64,000 nt of DNA from Candidatus Gastranaerophilales bacterium (GCA_944324225.1 CALUVL010000004.1:1-64000); one strand, 5' to 3'; counted from the first letter of the stretch, positions 56,621 to 64,000 are shown. The notes: generated from the sequence alone by a model not told the origin. Program-made: numbers and translations.

Positions 56621-56812
56621 TTTAAATTTTCCTTCTTAATTAATAGTGAACATAATTCCGTTGTTGAGGAATTTTATATCCGGACTGTCCAAACACTGCA
56701 GCCGCGCCGTATCTGGCAATCCTTGAACAAGGCTTAAGAGGAGTTGCCCGTTCCGACTTAATTATAATCACAAAAAACTCTGATAATCAAGGCTTTGATT
56801 AAGAAAAATAAA
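56621..56812 (-). other. Structured leader region upstream of rpsP
   Basis: About 190 nt without a gene. On the minus strand it contains AATTCC..GGAATT beside the rpsP ribosome site and a GC-rich block (about 56685-56760) with GGCAA..TTGCC and CCTTGTTCAAGG hairpins, which stands out from the AT-rich surroundings. It might be an autoregulatory S16 leader or a small RNA. I tested it against SRP RNA and tRNA signatures by eye and found neither. Confidence 0.35.
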
Positions 56813-56955
56813 TGCAATTATCCATTGATATACAAAAAACAAAAATAAATTTGTCATTCAAGCCTATTTATGAGAGTCTTCTTCGGGCATAGCCCTCAGA
56901 ATGACAATAAGGCGAAAAATCTAATAGCTGTTATGTATGTCAATGGATAATTGCG
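56813..56955. repeat. MITE-like nested palindromic element
   Basis: About 143 bp with terminal inverted repeats of 22 nt (56813-56834 and 56934-56955, 20 of 22 match) and an inner inverted pair TTGTCATTC (56851-56859) / GAATGACAA (56900-56908). The inner core CTTCGGGCATAGCCCTCAG is shared with 10763-10895, but the outer repeats differ. No coding potential. Confidence 0.7.
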
Positions 56956-56967
56956 AAAATAAATACT

Positions 56968-57171
56968 TTAATCCGGAACTTCTTCCAAAATATCTTTGAC
57001 GTTGCAATTCAGGAATTTTGCAATTTTTTCAAGTGTGCTTAGTTTTAAGTCAACGTGCTCACCTTTCATTAATTTAGTGATTGTGGTAGTGCTCAACCCA
57101 GAAGCTTGTGCAATTTCTTTACCTGTATATCTTTTGTTCCATTTAACTTTAAACAAATTAACAATGACCAT
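56968..57171 (-). CDS. Small XRE-family regulator
   Basis: A 67-residue single-domain helix-turn-helix protein (YTGKEIAQASGLSTTTITKL, then STLEKIAKFLNCNVKDILEE). TACAAT ends 6 nt before the ATG and no ribosome site is seen, so it is probably leaderless. It is divergent from the gene at 57283, whose promoter contains overlapping palindromes of AATTTGAT that are the obvious target. Confidence 0.85.
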   Translation of the reverse strand: MVIVNLFKVKWNKRYTGKEIAQASGLSTTTITKLMKGEHVDLKLSTLEKIAKFLNCNVKDILEEVPD

Positions 57172-57177
57172 ATTTAC

Positions 57178-57183
57178 ATTGTA
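57178..57183 (-). promoter_or_regulatory. -10 box of the small XRE gene, leaderless type
   Basis: On the minus strand TACAAT is followed by 6 nt and the ATG. Confidence 0.45.
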
Positions 57184-57214
57184 TTTTCCTATTGCTGCAA
57201 AGAGTATTTATCTA

Positions 57215-57248
57215 TTGACAATTTGATAAAATCAAATTATAATTTGAT
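57215..57248 (+). promoter_or_regulatory. Consensus sigma-70 promoter with palindromic operator
   Basis: TTGACA (57215-57220), exactly 17 nt, TATAAT (57238-57243). The spacer holds AATTTGAT-AAA-ATCAAATT, and 57231-57248 is the perfect palindrome ATCAAATTATAATTTGAT over the -10 box. A repressor bound here would block RNA polymerase. Confidence 0.75.
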
Positions 57249-57282
57249 TATTGAAACATTACTTAATACTTAAAGGCACTTT

Positions 57283-57525
57283 ATGGAACAAAACAAAATG
57301 CCGTTCGGGCATTATGAGGATTTAATTTCCGAACTTGAATATAAGCTTGAAGATTTGGTATCTCATATTAAATTTATGTCGAATGCAACTTCCGGATGGG
57401 GAAATGATTTTGATTTTTCTTCAAAAGATATCAATGCACTGAGCCAAACGCTTTATGACAAGGCCGGTGCGGCTCTTTTTGTGACTGCCAAACTTAAAAC
57501 AGCTTTAAATCATCTGAATGTTTAA
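57283..57525 (+). CDS. Small hypothetical protein under the palindromic promoter
   Basis: An 80-residue acidic helical protein (DLISELEYKLEDLVSHIKFM; later ALSQTLYDKAGAALFVTAKL). No family recognised. AAAGG ribosome site. It is the gene driven by the consensus promoter at 57215 and so the likely target of the small XRE regulator. Its stop overlaps the convergent stop of the FliI-like gene by 3 nt. Confidence 0.7.
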   Translation: MEQNKMPFGHYEDLISELEYKLEDLVSHIKFMSNATSGWGNDFDFSSKDINALSQTLYDKAGAALFVTAKLKTALNHLNV

Positions 57526-58868
57526 ATATCCACATCCTTCATCATATCAATAAGCGTGCTTACGGTTGTGTCCATGCTTACAATATCCGAGGTTCTCTGC
57601 TGTAAGAATGCGTTAATTTTCGGCATCATTTCAATTGCAACATCCAGTTTTGGGTTTGTGCCCGGCTGGTACATACCAACATCAATCAAGTCTTTGTTTT
57701 CTCTGTACAAAGCCATGATTGCACGCATTTTTCCGGCAGCGGCCTTGTGTTCAGGCGTTGCTATTGCGGACATAAGCCTTGAGATACTTCCAAGAACGTC
57801 AATTGCCGGATAATGGTTCATCTCTGCAACTTTACGTGACAAAAAGATGTGCCCGTCAACAATACCTCGAACAATGTCGACTATCGGGTCTGAGATATCA
57901 TCCCCTTCCATCAATACAGTATAGAGTGCTGTAATAGAACCTTTAGGACTGTTTCCGGCTCTTTCAAGAACTTTTTGAAGCCATGAAAAAATTGACGGCG
58001 GATAGCCTTTCATCGTCGGAGGTTCGCCGATTGAAAGACCAACTTCGCGGCCTGCCATTGCACATCGGGTTACAGTGTCTGTCATAAGGAAAACTTTTTT
58101 GCCTTGATCTCTGAAGTATTCGCAAACGGCAGTGGCCGTAAGTAAAGCTTTTTGTCTTATCAAAGGTGGCTGGTCGCCTGTAGAGCAAACAAGAACCGAT
58201 TTTTTCATACCTTCTTCACCCAGAGAATCCTCTACGAACTCTTTAACTTCCCTGCCGCGTTCGCCGATTAGTGCAACAACATTGACGTCTGCGTCTGAGT
58301 TTCTCGCAATCATACCAAGAAGTGTACTTTTTCCGACTCCTGAGCCTGCAAACAACCCCAAACGCTGTCCGCAACCCATTGTCATACAGCTGTCTATGGC
58401 GCGAACTCCTGTTGAAAATATTTCAGTAATAATCGGTCTTTCAAATGGCCCCGGTGGTGGTCCTTCAATCGGTTTCCAGAGAGCTCCTGTTGTATCAAGC
58501 GGTTTGCCGTCAATCGGCTCGCCCATCGGATTTATGAGTCTTCCAAGAAGAAAATCGCCAACCGGTATAATAATAGGTTTGCCCATTGAAGTTACCAAGC
58601 TTCCCTGACCTATGCCGTTTCCGTCAAGAAGCAAAAGCAACTGTGCTGCTTCACCTTTAAAAGCAACAACTTCTGCCGGCTTTTTTTCACCTGTTTCTGT
58701 TTCAATATAACATAAATCCCCGATTTTAAGCCCCGGAAGTTTAACTTCTACAGTTAAACCCAGAAGTTTTGACACGGTTCCTTTAAACTTGAAAAGAGTA
58801 GTTTCGTTGAGCTTTGCTTTGACCCGCTGTTTCAGGTCGATTAGTCTGCTGTCATCAATGTTTTGCAT
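57522..58868 (-). CDS. FliI/SctN-type export ATPase (orphan)
   Basis: A 448-residue AAA-type ATPase of the flagellar/type III secretion family, related to F1 ATPase beta. Walker A GSGVGKST is at residues 175-182. Downstream are GERGREVKEF, DTVTRCAMAGREVGLSIGEP with the conserved arginines, then GYPPSIFSWLQKVLERAG and a C-terminal helical domain. The secretion-type TRCAMAGREVGL pattern separates it from rho and from true ATP synthase. No fliH, fliJ, fliF or other flagellar gene is in the window. TTGTTT-17-TATAAT ends 6 nt before the ATG, so the transcript is probably leaderless. Confidence 0.9.
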   Translation of the reverse strand: MQNIDDSRLIDLKQRVKAKLNETTLFKFKGTVSKLLGLTVEVKLPGLKIGDLCYIETETGEKKPAEVVAFKGEAAQLLLLLDGNGIGQGSLVTSMGKPIIIPVGDFLLGRLINPMGEPIDGKPLDTTGALWKPIEGPPPGPFERPIITEIFSTGVRAIDSCMTMGCGQRLGLFAGSGVGKSTLLGMIARNSDADVNVVALIGERGREVKEFVEDSLGEEGMKKSVLVCSTGDQPPLIRQKALLTATAVCEYFRDQGKKVFLMTDTVTRCAMAGREVGLSIGEPPTMKGYPPSIFSWLQKVLERAGNSPKGSITALYTVLMEGDDISDPIVDIVRGIVDGHIFLSRKVAEMNHYPAIDVLGSISRLMSAIATPEHKAAAGKMRAIMALYRENKDLIDVGMYQPGTNPKLDVAIEMMPKINAFLQQRTSDIVSMDTTVSTLIDMMKDVDI

Positions 58869-58874
58869 AATATG

Positions 58875-58903
58875 ATTATAATTAGAAATTAATTAAAAAA
58901 CAA
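58875..58903 (-). promoter_or_regulatory. Promoter of the FliI-type ATPase gene, leaderless type
   Basis: On the minus strand TTGTTT (58903-58898), 17-nt spacer, TATAAT (58880-58875), then 6 nt and the ATG. No ribosome site. Confidence 0.65.
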
Positions 58904-58950
58904 TTTGTTTACATTTTCCTTTGTGGTAAAATAATTCAGGAGTAAGAATT

Positions 58951-59754
58951 ATGACATTACCGCAAAATTTTGGAATAGCAATGTTGATGACGCTTATTGC
59001 AGGTTTGACAACTGCGGTTGGCGGAGCGATAGCTTTCATGGTGAAAAAAGACAATCTGAAAGCTTTGTCTATTGGGTTAGGATTTTCAGCCGGGGTTATG
59101 ATTTTTCTTTCATTTACGGATATTATTCCTGAAGCCGGAGAAATGCTTTCCGTAAATTATCCAAATCATTTTGAATGGCTTGTTCTTATTGGATTTATTG
59201 CAGGAATTATTGTTGCAATATTGATTGATTATTTTCTGCCGGATCATGTTGATCCTGATGAACTTGCAGATCCAGAGGCACCCTGTGCTCACAGGCATAA
59301 AATTAAAAGAGCGGGGCTTTTGACTGCTGTTGCAATATGTGTTCACAATTTTCCTGAAGGGATGGCTACATTTTTAACTACAACACAGAACTTAACGCTT
59401 GGAATTTCAGTCGGGCTTGCAATAGCGATTCATAATATTCCTGAAGGTATAGCGGTTGCGCTTCCTATTTATCATGTAACCGGCAAAAAACGTTATGCGA
59501 TGCTTTATGCTGCTTTATCCGGTATTACTGAACCTATCGGGGCTGTTATCGGAATGTTTTTATTTAGTCTTTTCCTTCCGCAGGTTCTGGTCGGAATTCT
59601 GCTTGCTGCAGTGGCCGGTATTATGATTTATCTTTCTTTTGATACTTTGCTTCCACTATCCCGTGAGTATGGCAACTGGCATCTTTCCATGATCGGAATC
59701 GTTACGGGAATTTTATTTATTTGGACAGGATTGATACTTTTGGGCCATGTTTAG
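58951..59754 (+). CDS. ZIP-family metal transporter
   Basis: A 267-residue inner-membrane importer of zinc or related divalent metals (ZupT type). Eight hydrophobic helices are visible. The metal site is formed by VHNFPEGMA (about residues 130-138) and IHNIPEGIA (about 163-171). A His-containing loop CAHRHK sits between helices III and IV. Extended -10 TGGTAAAAT is at 58924-58932 and AGGAG precedes the ATG. A palindromic terminator follows. Confidence 0.92.
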   Translation: MTLPQNFGIAMLMTLIAGLTTAVGGAIAFMVKKDNLKALSIGLGFSAGVMIFLSFTDIIPEAGEMLSVNYPNHFEWLVLIGFIAGIIVAILIDYFLPDHVDPDELADPEAPCAHRHKIKRAGLLTAVAICVHNFPEGMATFLTTTQNLTLGISVGLAIAIHNIPEGIAVALPIYHVTGKKRYAMLYAALSGITEPIGAVIGMFLFSLFLPQVLVGILLAAVAGIMIYLSFDTLLPLSREYGNWHLSMIGIVTGILFIWTGLILLGHV

Positions 59755-59815
59755 TGGTGTCTGAAAGTTAGATGCCGTAAGCTTTTTGGCGATTGCTTGT
59801 CCGTAAAAATACGTA

Positions 59816-59852
59816 CGTAATTTTACTTAAGTAAAATTACGGACTTTTTTTA
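59816..59852 (+). terminator. Intrinsic terminator of the ZIP gene
   Basis: The 26-nt palindrome at 59816-59841 (arms CGTAATTTTACTT and its complement) is followed by GAC and a T-run. Confidence 0.8.
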
Positions 59853-59856
59853 TTTT

Positions 59857-60205
59857 AAAAATCGGTTATACTCAGAATATAGAAGATACAACCGGGATAA
59901 AAATCAGAAGGGAAGAAGCTTTTAGACCGGTAAGGGAGAACAACGGGATATTTTCTTACGTTAAAACCTTAAAAGTGTATTTAAATCAAAACAATCGAAA
60001 TATTTAGCAGCTAACATAGTATTTCGATTAACACAAGGCAAATTGCCGTGAAAAAGATTTGTACATTGAAAATCCTTTGCTAGGCAAAGGAGCTGTTTAA
60101 GATGTTTTATTATTTAAAACTCCAACTCTTAACACCCTAATCCGTTTAATACGGAACTATTTTTAAATTATCTTACTCTAACGGGAGGATTTTTCCTCCC
60201 TTTTT
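59857..60205 (+). other. Hairpin-rich non-coding region upstream of the phage-like genes (possible ncRNA)
   Basis: About 350 nt with no open frame of note. Stems seen: ACCGG/CCGGT (59891-59931), AATCGAAATA/TATTTCGATT (59992-60030), CCTTTGC/GCAAAGG (60074-60090), TCCGT/ACGGA (60141-60155), ending in a strong terminator GGGAGGA/TCCTCCC plus T5 (60183-60205). A TTATACT -10-like box lies at 59867-59873. It also carries GTACATTGAAAA, as in the rRNA leader. May be a small RNA or a phage regulatory leader. Confidence 0.4.
60183..60205 (+). terminator. Intrinsic terminator
   Basis: GGGAGGA / TCCTCCC with T5 after it; no gene lies directly upstream, so it should end a non-coding transcript or long leader. 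Confidence 0.75.
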
Positions 60206-60287
60206 ATTGAAAAGAAATATTATTAATAAAAAGAAATCTGGATAAGGTAAGATGGAAAGATAGCTTAAAAAGTTAAGGAATTAAGTA

Positions 60288-60494
60288 ATGAATATATCGC
60301 CAAAGGAACTTAATGTTTTGACTTTGGTTGCTCAGGGCTATTCCGATAAAGAAATCGGTGTTAAATTGAGAATTTCAGAACGCACTGTTCAGACTCATAT
60401 AACAAGGATAATCATGAAATTGAAAGCAAAAAACCGAGTCAATGCTGCAGTTTTATTTTTTGTAAACAATTCAAAACTGTTTAAAACACACTAA
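60288..60494 (+). CDS. Small LuxR-type HTH protein
   Basis: A 68-residue protein consisting only of a LuxR/FixJ-type helix-turn-helix (LTLVAQGYSDKEIGVKLRIS, then TVQTHITRIIMKLKAKNR). No sensor domain. It is the first gene of the phage-like cluster, 18 nt before the amidase, so it may control that cluster. AAGGA ribosome site. Confidence 0.8.
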   Translation: MNISPKELNVLTLVAQGYSDKEIGVKLRISERTVQTHITRIIMKLKAKNRVNAAVLFFVNNSKLFKTH

Positions 60495-60511
60495 CAACTT
60501 CAGGACAAGCT

Positions 60512-61009
60512 ATGAAAAGAATTATATTACACTGGACGGCCGGCGAGTATTATCCGACGGCGGCCGAGAGAGAATATTACCATTTTTTGGTAGGCGGGGA
60601 CGGAAAAATTTATAAAGGAAAATTCAGACCAGAGGATAATTTGGTATGTGTAAAGGGCTGTTATGCCGCACACACGGGAGGCGGAAATACAGGTTCAATC
60701 GGTATTTCATTATGTGCAATGGAAGGCTTTCGTGACAAAGAACATTTCGGAAAATATCCAATAACACCTGTTCAGTTTGAAGCAGCAATGCAATTGTCCG
60801 CTAAACTTGTACTCAAATACGGAATTAAGACTGATAAATCCGGAGTTATGACACATTACGAATTCGGCCTCAGACATCCTGACACAACCAGTTACGGCAA
60901 GCCGGACATTACTTTTATTCCGCCGTATCCATGGGTTGGCAAAAATGAAGCGGGAGATTTTATTCGTTCAAAAATCAGATGGTACAAAGCAAAAATGAAA
61001 GAGGTTTAG
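60512..61009 (+). CDS. N-acetylmuramoyl-L-alanine amidase (phage endolysin type)
   Basis: A 165-residue amidase_2-like enzyme that would cut the amide bond between MurNAc and the peptide. The zinc-site His7 in ILHWTAG, AAHTGGGN (around residue 53), MTHYEFG and the GKPD near residue 131 fit the family. No signal peptide, as expected for a phage lysin that depends on a holin; none is seen. It is followed 2 nt later by a virion-protein gene. Confidence 0.85.
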   Translation: MKRIILHWTAGEYYPTAAEREYYHFLVGGDGKIYKGKFRPEDNLVCVKGCYAAHTGGGNTGSIGISLCAMEGFRDKEHFGKYPITPVQFEAAMQLSAKLVLKYGIKTDKSGVMTHYEFGLRHPDTTSYGKPDITFIPPYPWVGKNEAGDFIRSKIRWYKAKMKEV

Positions 61010-61011
61010 TT

Positions 61012-62532
61012 ATGGAAACAGATTTTTACAATTTATCCGGCGGTATCAACCTTGCACTTACAAAGACAGAACTTGGTATTGATACAAAAAAGATGTACTG
61101 GTCGGACAGCAAAAATGTTGAAATATACAAAAACAGAGGCATTGCAAAACAGGCAGGCAATAGCTTGCTCTGCACTGTTCCTGATAATGAGGAAATAACA
61201 GGGCTTCATGAAATGTTTTACAGAGATGATTCAAAACTTGTCATAACAACAGTTTCAGGTAAAGTCTATGTTTATAATCCTGCCAACGGCTCAATGACAA
61301 AGCTTAATAAAACATTGAAGGGAAAAAAGCCAAGATTTGCCTCATTTTTAAACGGAGTGCTTTGTATTACGGAAAGCGACGGATTGTTTTATATAAAAAA
61401 TGATTCTTCGTTTAGTGTTGTGGAATGTAATCTTAAAAATTCTTCAGGCTTAACGGTAACTGGGGATGTTTTGACAGTTTACAAAAGCCGTGTATGGGTT
61501 GCAAGCCAGTCCACGATTTATTATTCTGCGCTCGGGTCTTACACGGATTTTACCACCCAGAATGACGCCGGATATATAAGCGATTTTCATACTGACACAG
61601 CAGAAATAACTGCATTGAAATCATACAAGGATTATCTGGCTATTTACAAAAAGAATATGGTTTATCTTTTGACAGGAACAAGCCCTGACGATTTTGCAAT
61701 TGTGCCATTTGCTGATAGAGGAACTATTGCCCCGAGATGTGTTGTGAATGTAGATAACAAACAGTATTTTTTATCTTCCGGTATATATGCGCTTGAGCAA
61801 GTAGGAGAACTAAATCAAATCCAGCTGGGGTCTGAAATATCACTTAAAATAAAACCGGAGTTTGACAATCTTGACACAAACAAACTCTCCGAGGCTATCT
61901 GTGTACATTATGAAAATAAAAATCAGATGTGGTTTTTCCTGCCATATGTGGCTGAAGGTTATTACAAAACTATCTGGATAAATGATTATGTCAACAAAGC
62001 CTGGTACAAGAGAGTTGTGCCTCAAAATATTACTACAGCAGCTTTGTTTGACAATTATGTGGTGAGTGCCGATAATGCAGGAAAAGTTTACAGAGAGGCT
62101 TACGGTTCAACTTTTAACGGGGATCCGATAGATTTCATGTGGAAATCCCCCTTCCTTTCAATCGGATCTCCTCATCATAGAAAAGTTATTGATGAGTTTT
62201 ACTTTATTCTTGATGACGCATATGATAACAACTTTAATTTTTCTGTTTACAAAGACTATGACAGTCAATTAGGCGATGATCCGGAAAAGATTTATTCTGT
62301 GCATTATGACCAGTTAATCTGGGCAGATGACGAAACTTCCGACAATCTTCCCTGCCACTGGGCGGAAGATGATGCTGATATTCCTGTTTGGCCGGCTAAT
62401 AAAGATGTGCTTGAAAAGGCTGAAATATCAGAGGCTAATTATGCCGTACAATTGTGCGTTGAAGGCACAGAACAGACAGAAGATGTCGCAATTATCGGGC
62501 TTCAATTCCGTGAAATATATAACGATGACTAG
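61012..62532 (+). CDS. Phage virion-associated protein (repeat-beta type)
   Basis: A 506-residue protein starting at the ATG with GAGG upstream; an earlier in-frame ATG inside the amidase gene is unlikely. Rich in beta-hairpin repeats with GKVYVYNP, DGLFYIKN, SRVWVASQSTIYYS and KNMVYLLTG, a propeller-like pattern seen in phage structural proteins that sit near the capsid gene. The C-terminal part has acidic clusters. No exact family is named. Its place directly before the capsid gene supports a head-tail or tail role. Confidence 0.7.
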   Translation: METDFYNLSGGINLALTKTELGIDTKKMYWSDSKNVEIYKNRGIAKQAGNSLLCTVPDNEEITGLHEMFYRDDSKLVITTVSGKVYVYNPANGSMTKLNKTLKGKKPRFASFLNGVLCITESDGLFYIKNDSSFSVVECNLKNSSGLTVTGDVLTVYKSRVWVASQSTIYYSALGSYTDFTTQNDAGYISDFHTDTAEITALKSYKDYLAIYKKNMVYLLTGTSPDDFAIVPFADRGTIAPRCVVNVDNKQYFLSSGIYALEQVGELNQIQLGSEISLKIKPEFDNLDTNKLSEAICVHYENKNQMWFFLPYVAEGYYKTIWINDYVNKAWYKRVVPQNITTAALFDNYVVSADNAGKVYREAYGSTFNGDPIDFMWKSPFLSIGSPHHRKVIDEFYFILDDAYDNNFNFSVYKDYDSQLGDDPEKIYSVHYDQLIWADDETSDNLPCHWAEDDADIPVWPANKDVLEKAEISEANYAVQLCVEGTEQTEDVAIIGLQFREIYNDD

Positions 62533-62592
62533 CACTGCTCATTTATATAATTAGTACTTACACTTTAAAACCAAGAAAGGGAAAAGAAAATT

Positions 62593-63477
62593 ATGGCAGA
62601 CACAAATTATTACTCAGCTTTTATTCCAGAAATATGGAGTGCAAAACTTAACACTATGCTTGAAAAAGAGTGTGTAATGCTCCAATGTGTCAACAGAAAC
62701 TATGAAGGTGAAATTAAAAATCAGGGTGACAAAGTAAAGATTATTACACCTGCTCCTGTAACAATTTCAACACTTACAACAGGTTCAATTTCTTATAGCG
62801 AATTAGAACCTACATCAACAGATCTTGTAATTGATCAGAAAAAATTCTTCGCATTTAAGATTAATGATGTCGCTCAGGTTCAGGCGAATACAGATATTAT
62901 GGAAGCACATCTTCAAAATGCTAAAAATGCTATTGAAGAAGTGCAGGATGCCTATCTTCTTTCAATGCATGCAAATGTAGATGAAGCCAATATTGTCGGC
63001 TCTGATTCTGCTCCTGTAACCCTGGATAAAACAACAATATACCAGCAGTTCGTAAATCTTGCAATGAAACTTAAGGACTCTAATGCCGTTAAAGCCGGCA
63101 AACGTCCGTGGGTGGTTATTAACCCTCTTGTTGAATCTTATCTTCTTCAAAGTACAGAATTTATTGGAGCAAATAATGTTGCGGATGAAACCCTTAGAGA
63201 AGGAGCAATCGGCAGAATTGCCGGCATGGATGTTTTAGTCAGCACAAATTTAACTCCGGTTTCAAACAATTATTACATTCTTGCTGGTACAAATGATGCA
63301 ATCACATTTGCTTCACAGCTGGCAAAAATCGAAAGCTTGCGAGACAAAGACAGTTTTTCAGATTTGGTTAGAGGGCTTTACCTCTATGGTGCAAAAACTG
63401 TTCAGCCTAAAGCACTGGCTAAAATGATAGTAAAAGATCCGACCTCTGTATCAGAAACAGATTCTGAGGGGGTATAG
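62593..63477 (+). CDS. Phage major capsid protein (P22 coat/HK97-fold type)
   Basis: A 294-residue coat protein. Features of P22-like coat proteins are the N-terminal FIPEIWSAKLNTMLEKECV, the GDKVKIITPAP strand, the SYSELEPTSTDLVIDQKKFFAFKIND segment and the ADETLREGAIGRIAGMDVLVSTNL segment. It would build the procapsid shell. A terminator sits 28 nt after the stop, typical for a highly expressed coat gene. No scaffolding protease is visible. Confidence 0.85.
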   Translation: MADTNYYSAFIPEIWSAKLNTMLEKECVMLQCVNRNYEGEIKNQGDKVKIITPAPVTISTLTTGSISYSELEPTSTDLVIDQKKFFAFKINDVAQVQANTDIMEAHLQNAKNAIEEVQDAYLLSMHANVDEANIVGSDSAPVTLDKTTIYQQFVNLAMKLKDSNAVKAGKRPWVVINPLVESYLLQSTEFIGANNVADETLREGAIGRIAGMDVLVSTNLTPVSNNYYILAGTNDAITFASQLAKIESLRDKDSFSDLVRGLYLYGAKTVQPKALAKMIVKDPTSVSETDSEGV

Positions 63478-63504
63478 GAGGGTTATAGCAAGTTTTCATC
63501 TATA

Positions 63505-63545
63505 AAAGCACCCGCTGGCGGGTTTTGGCAACGGGTGCTTTTTAA
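63505..63545 (+). terminator. Intrinsic terminator after the capsid gene
   Basis: AAAGCACCCG / CGGGTGCTTTT stem with a T-run, between the capsid gene and the next gene. Confidence 0.8.
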
Positions 63546-63567
63546 AAAAAAATAAGGAGAGAATTCA

Positions 63568-64000
63568 ATGATGAATACAAATACAACAAATCAAATTTCA
63601 TCTGCTGCCGTGCCTCAGCAAACGGCTTTGATGAATAATCCGGCAGCCGGTTTTATGCCGGTGGCAGGGGCTGTTATGTCAAATACCGGAATTGGCGGTT
63701 CTGATTTGATAAGACAAACTGCAATGAGAGATATGAATATAATAGGCAGTCTTATGCAATCAGGCATTATCAATCCGGTGCAAGGACAGCATTTGATGAA
63801 CTATATACTGAATAAGGCGCAACAAGTGATAGGCCGACAAATGCAGACCACGCCTCAAACAGTTCCGACAGGCGGAATAATTCCTGGGATTGAAGCTTTC
63901 TTGAGAGAAAATCCTGACTTTTTCAGCCAAAACGGACGAAAACAGGTGCTGGAGTATTTAAAAAGATCAAATACCATAGCTGACAAAGATGAAATTATGC
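63568..64000 (+). CDS. Phage structural-type protein, partial (runs off right edge)
   Basis: An open frame of 144 codons starting at ATG (AAGGAG ribosome site) with no stop before the right edge. The product starts MMNTNTTNQISSAAVPQQTA and is rich in Gln, Asn, Met and Gly with no membrane segment. Helical segments DLIRQTAMRDMNIIGSLMQS and FLRENPDFFSQNGRKQVLEY follow. Position after the coat gene suggests an internal virion, scaffold or tail-adaptor protein. Family not recognised. Confidence 0.75.
   Translation, partial: MMNTNTTNQISSAAVPQQTALMNNPAAGFMPVAGAVMSNTGIGGSDLIRQTAMRDMNIIGSLMQSGIINPVQGQHLMNYILNKAQQVIGRQMQTTPQTVPTGGIIPGIEAFLRENPDFFSQNGRKQVLEYLKRSNTIADKDEIM

Noticed and set aside
56680-56780. 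Possible SRP RNA or tRNA upstream of rpsP
   Set aside because: The SRP signature GGAAGCAGCC and a tRNA T-arm with CCA end were looked for on both strands and are absent.

Overview
The window looks like chromosome of a gut-type, non-photosynthetic cyanobacterial relative (Vampirovibrionia / Melainabacteria, order Gastranaerophilales). This rests on its AT-rich genes, a 16S rRNA that reads like that group, several prepilins with the FTLAEVLITLG-type N terminus that is abundant there, a cyanobacterial-style BamA, and fermentative enzymes. The lineage call is an inference from memory of those families; no search was run.

Layout. 1-2036 is the 5' part of a large coiled-coil protein with 62-residue repeats that leaves the window on the left. 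2.2-5.2 kb holds a 2-oxoacid:ferredoxin oxidoreductase operon (ferredoxin, alpha, beta, gamma). 5.3-10.7 kb holds fixX/fixC, rsmD and pyruvate phosphate dikinase. 10.9-18.6 kb holds a zincin, a DUF3137-like membrane protein, a prepilin gene interrupted by a 12-G tract, manC, a lytic transglycosylase and small unknown genes. 19.0-24.3 kb is a 16S-23S-5S rRNA operon with no spacer tRNA. 24.5-28.6 kb holds a GNAT-like protein, spmAB and a prepilin/XRE-regulator divergent pair. 28.8-32.8 kb holds two tandem coiled-coil paralogues with nearly identical N termini. 32.8-50.4 kb is mostly minus strand: ADP-forming acetate-CoA ligase, radical SAM protein, lineage-specific proteins, 4-alpha-glucanotransferase, a soluble FlhA-C-like protein, uridine phosphorylase, OmpH, BamA, RsmI, a sugar-binding lipoprotein and an AMIN-like protein. 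50.5-59.8 kb holds era, a broken GT8 gene, an OmpR-type regulator, speD, a second prepilin/XRE pair, rpsP, a small XRE regulator with a palindromic operator, an orphan FliI/SctN-type ATPase and a ZIP transporter. From about 60.3 kb to the right edge is a phage-like structural cluster (HTH, amidase, virion protein, major capsid protein, next structural gene) preceded by a hairpin-rich non-coding stretch.

How it fits together. Ferredoxin-linked 2-oxoacid oxidation, PPDK and the ADP-forming acyl-CoA ligase fit a fermenter that makes ATP from acyl-CoA. ManC, the broken GT8, BamA/OmpH and the transglycosylase belong to the Gram-negative envelope.

The strongest unusual signals are: (1) a prepilin apparently switched by a G12 tract; (2) a membrane-less FlhA-C homologue and a lone FliI-type ATPase with no flagellar neighbours; (3) a short N-terminal tag (about M-x-I-x-x-I-N ... 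F-G/N/Q/T) on five otherwise unrelated proteins; (4) two divergent prepilin/XRE modules with inverted repeats between the genes; (5) about nine genes whose -10 box lies 6-7 nt before the ATG with no Shine-Dalgarno, pointing to common leaderless mRNAs; (6) MITE-like palindromic repeats sharing a core but carrying different terminal inverted repeats.
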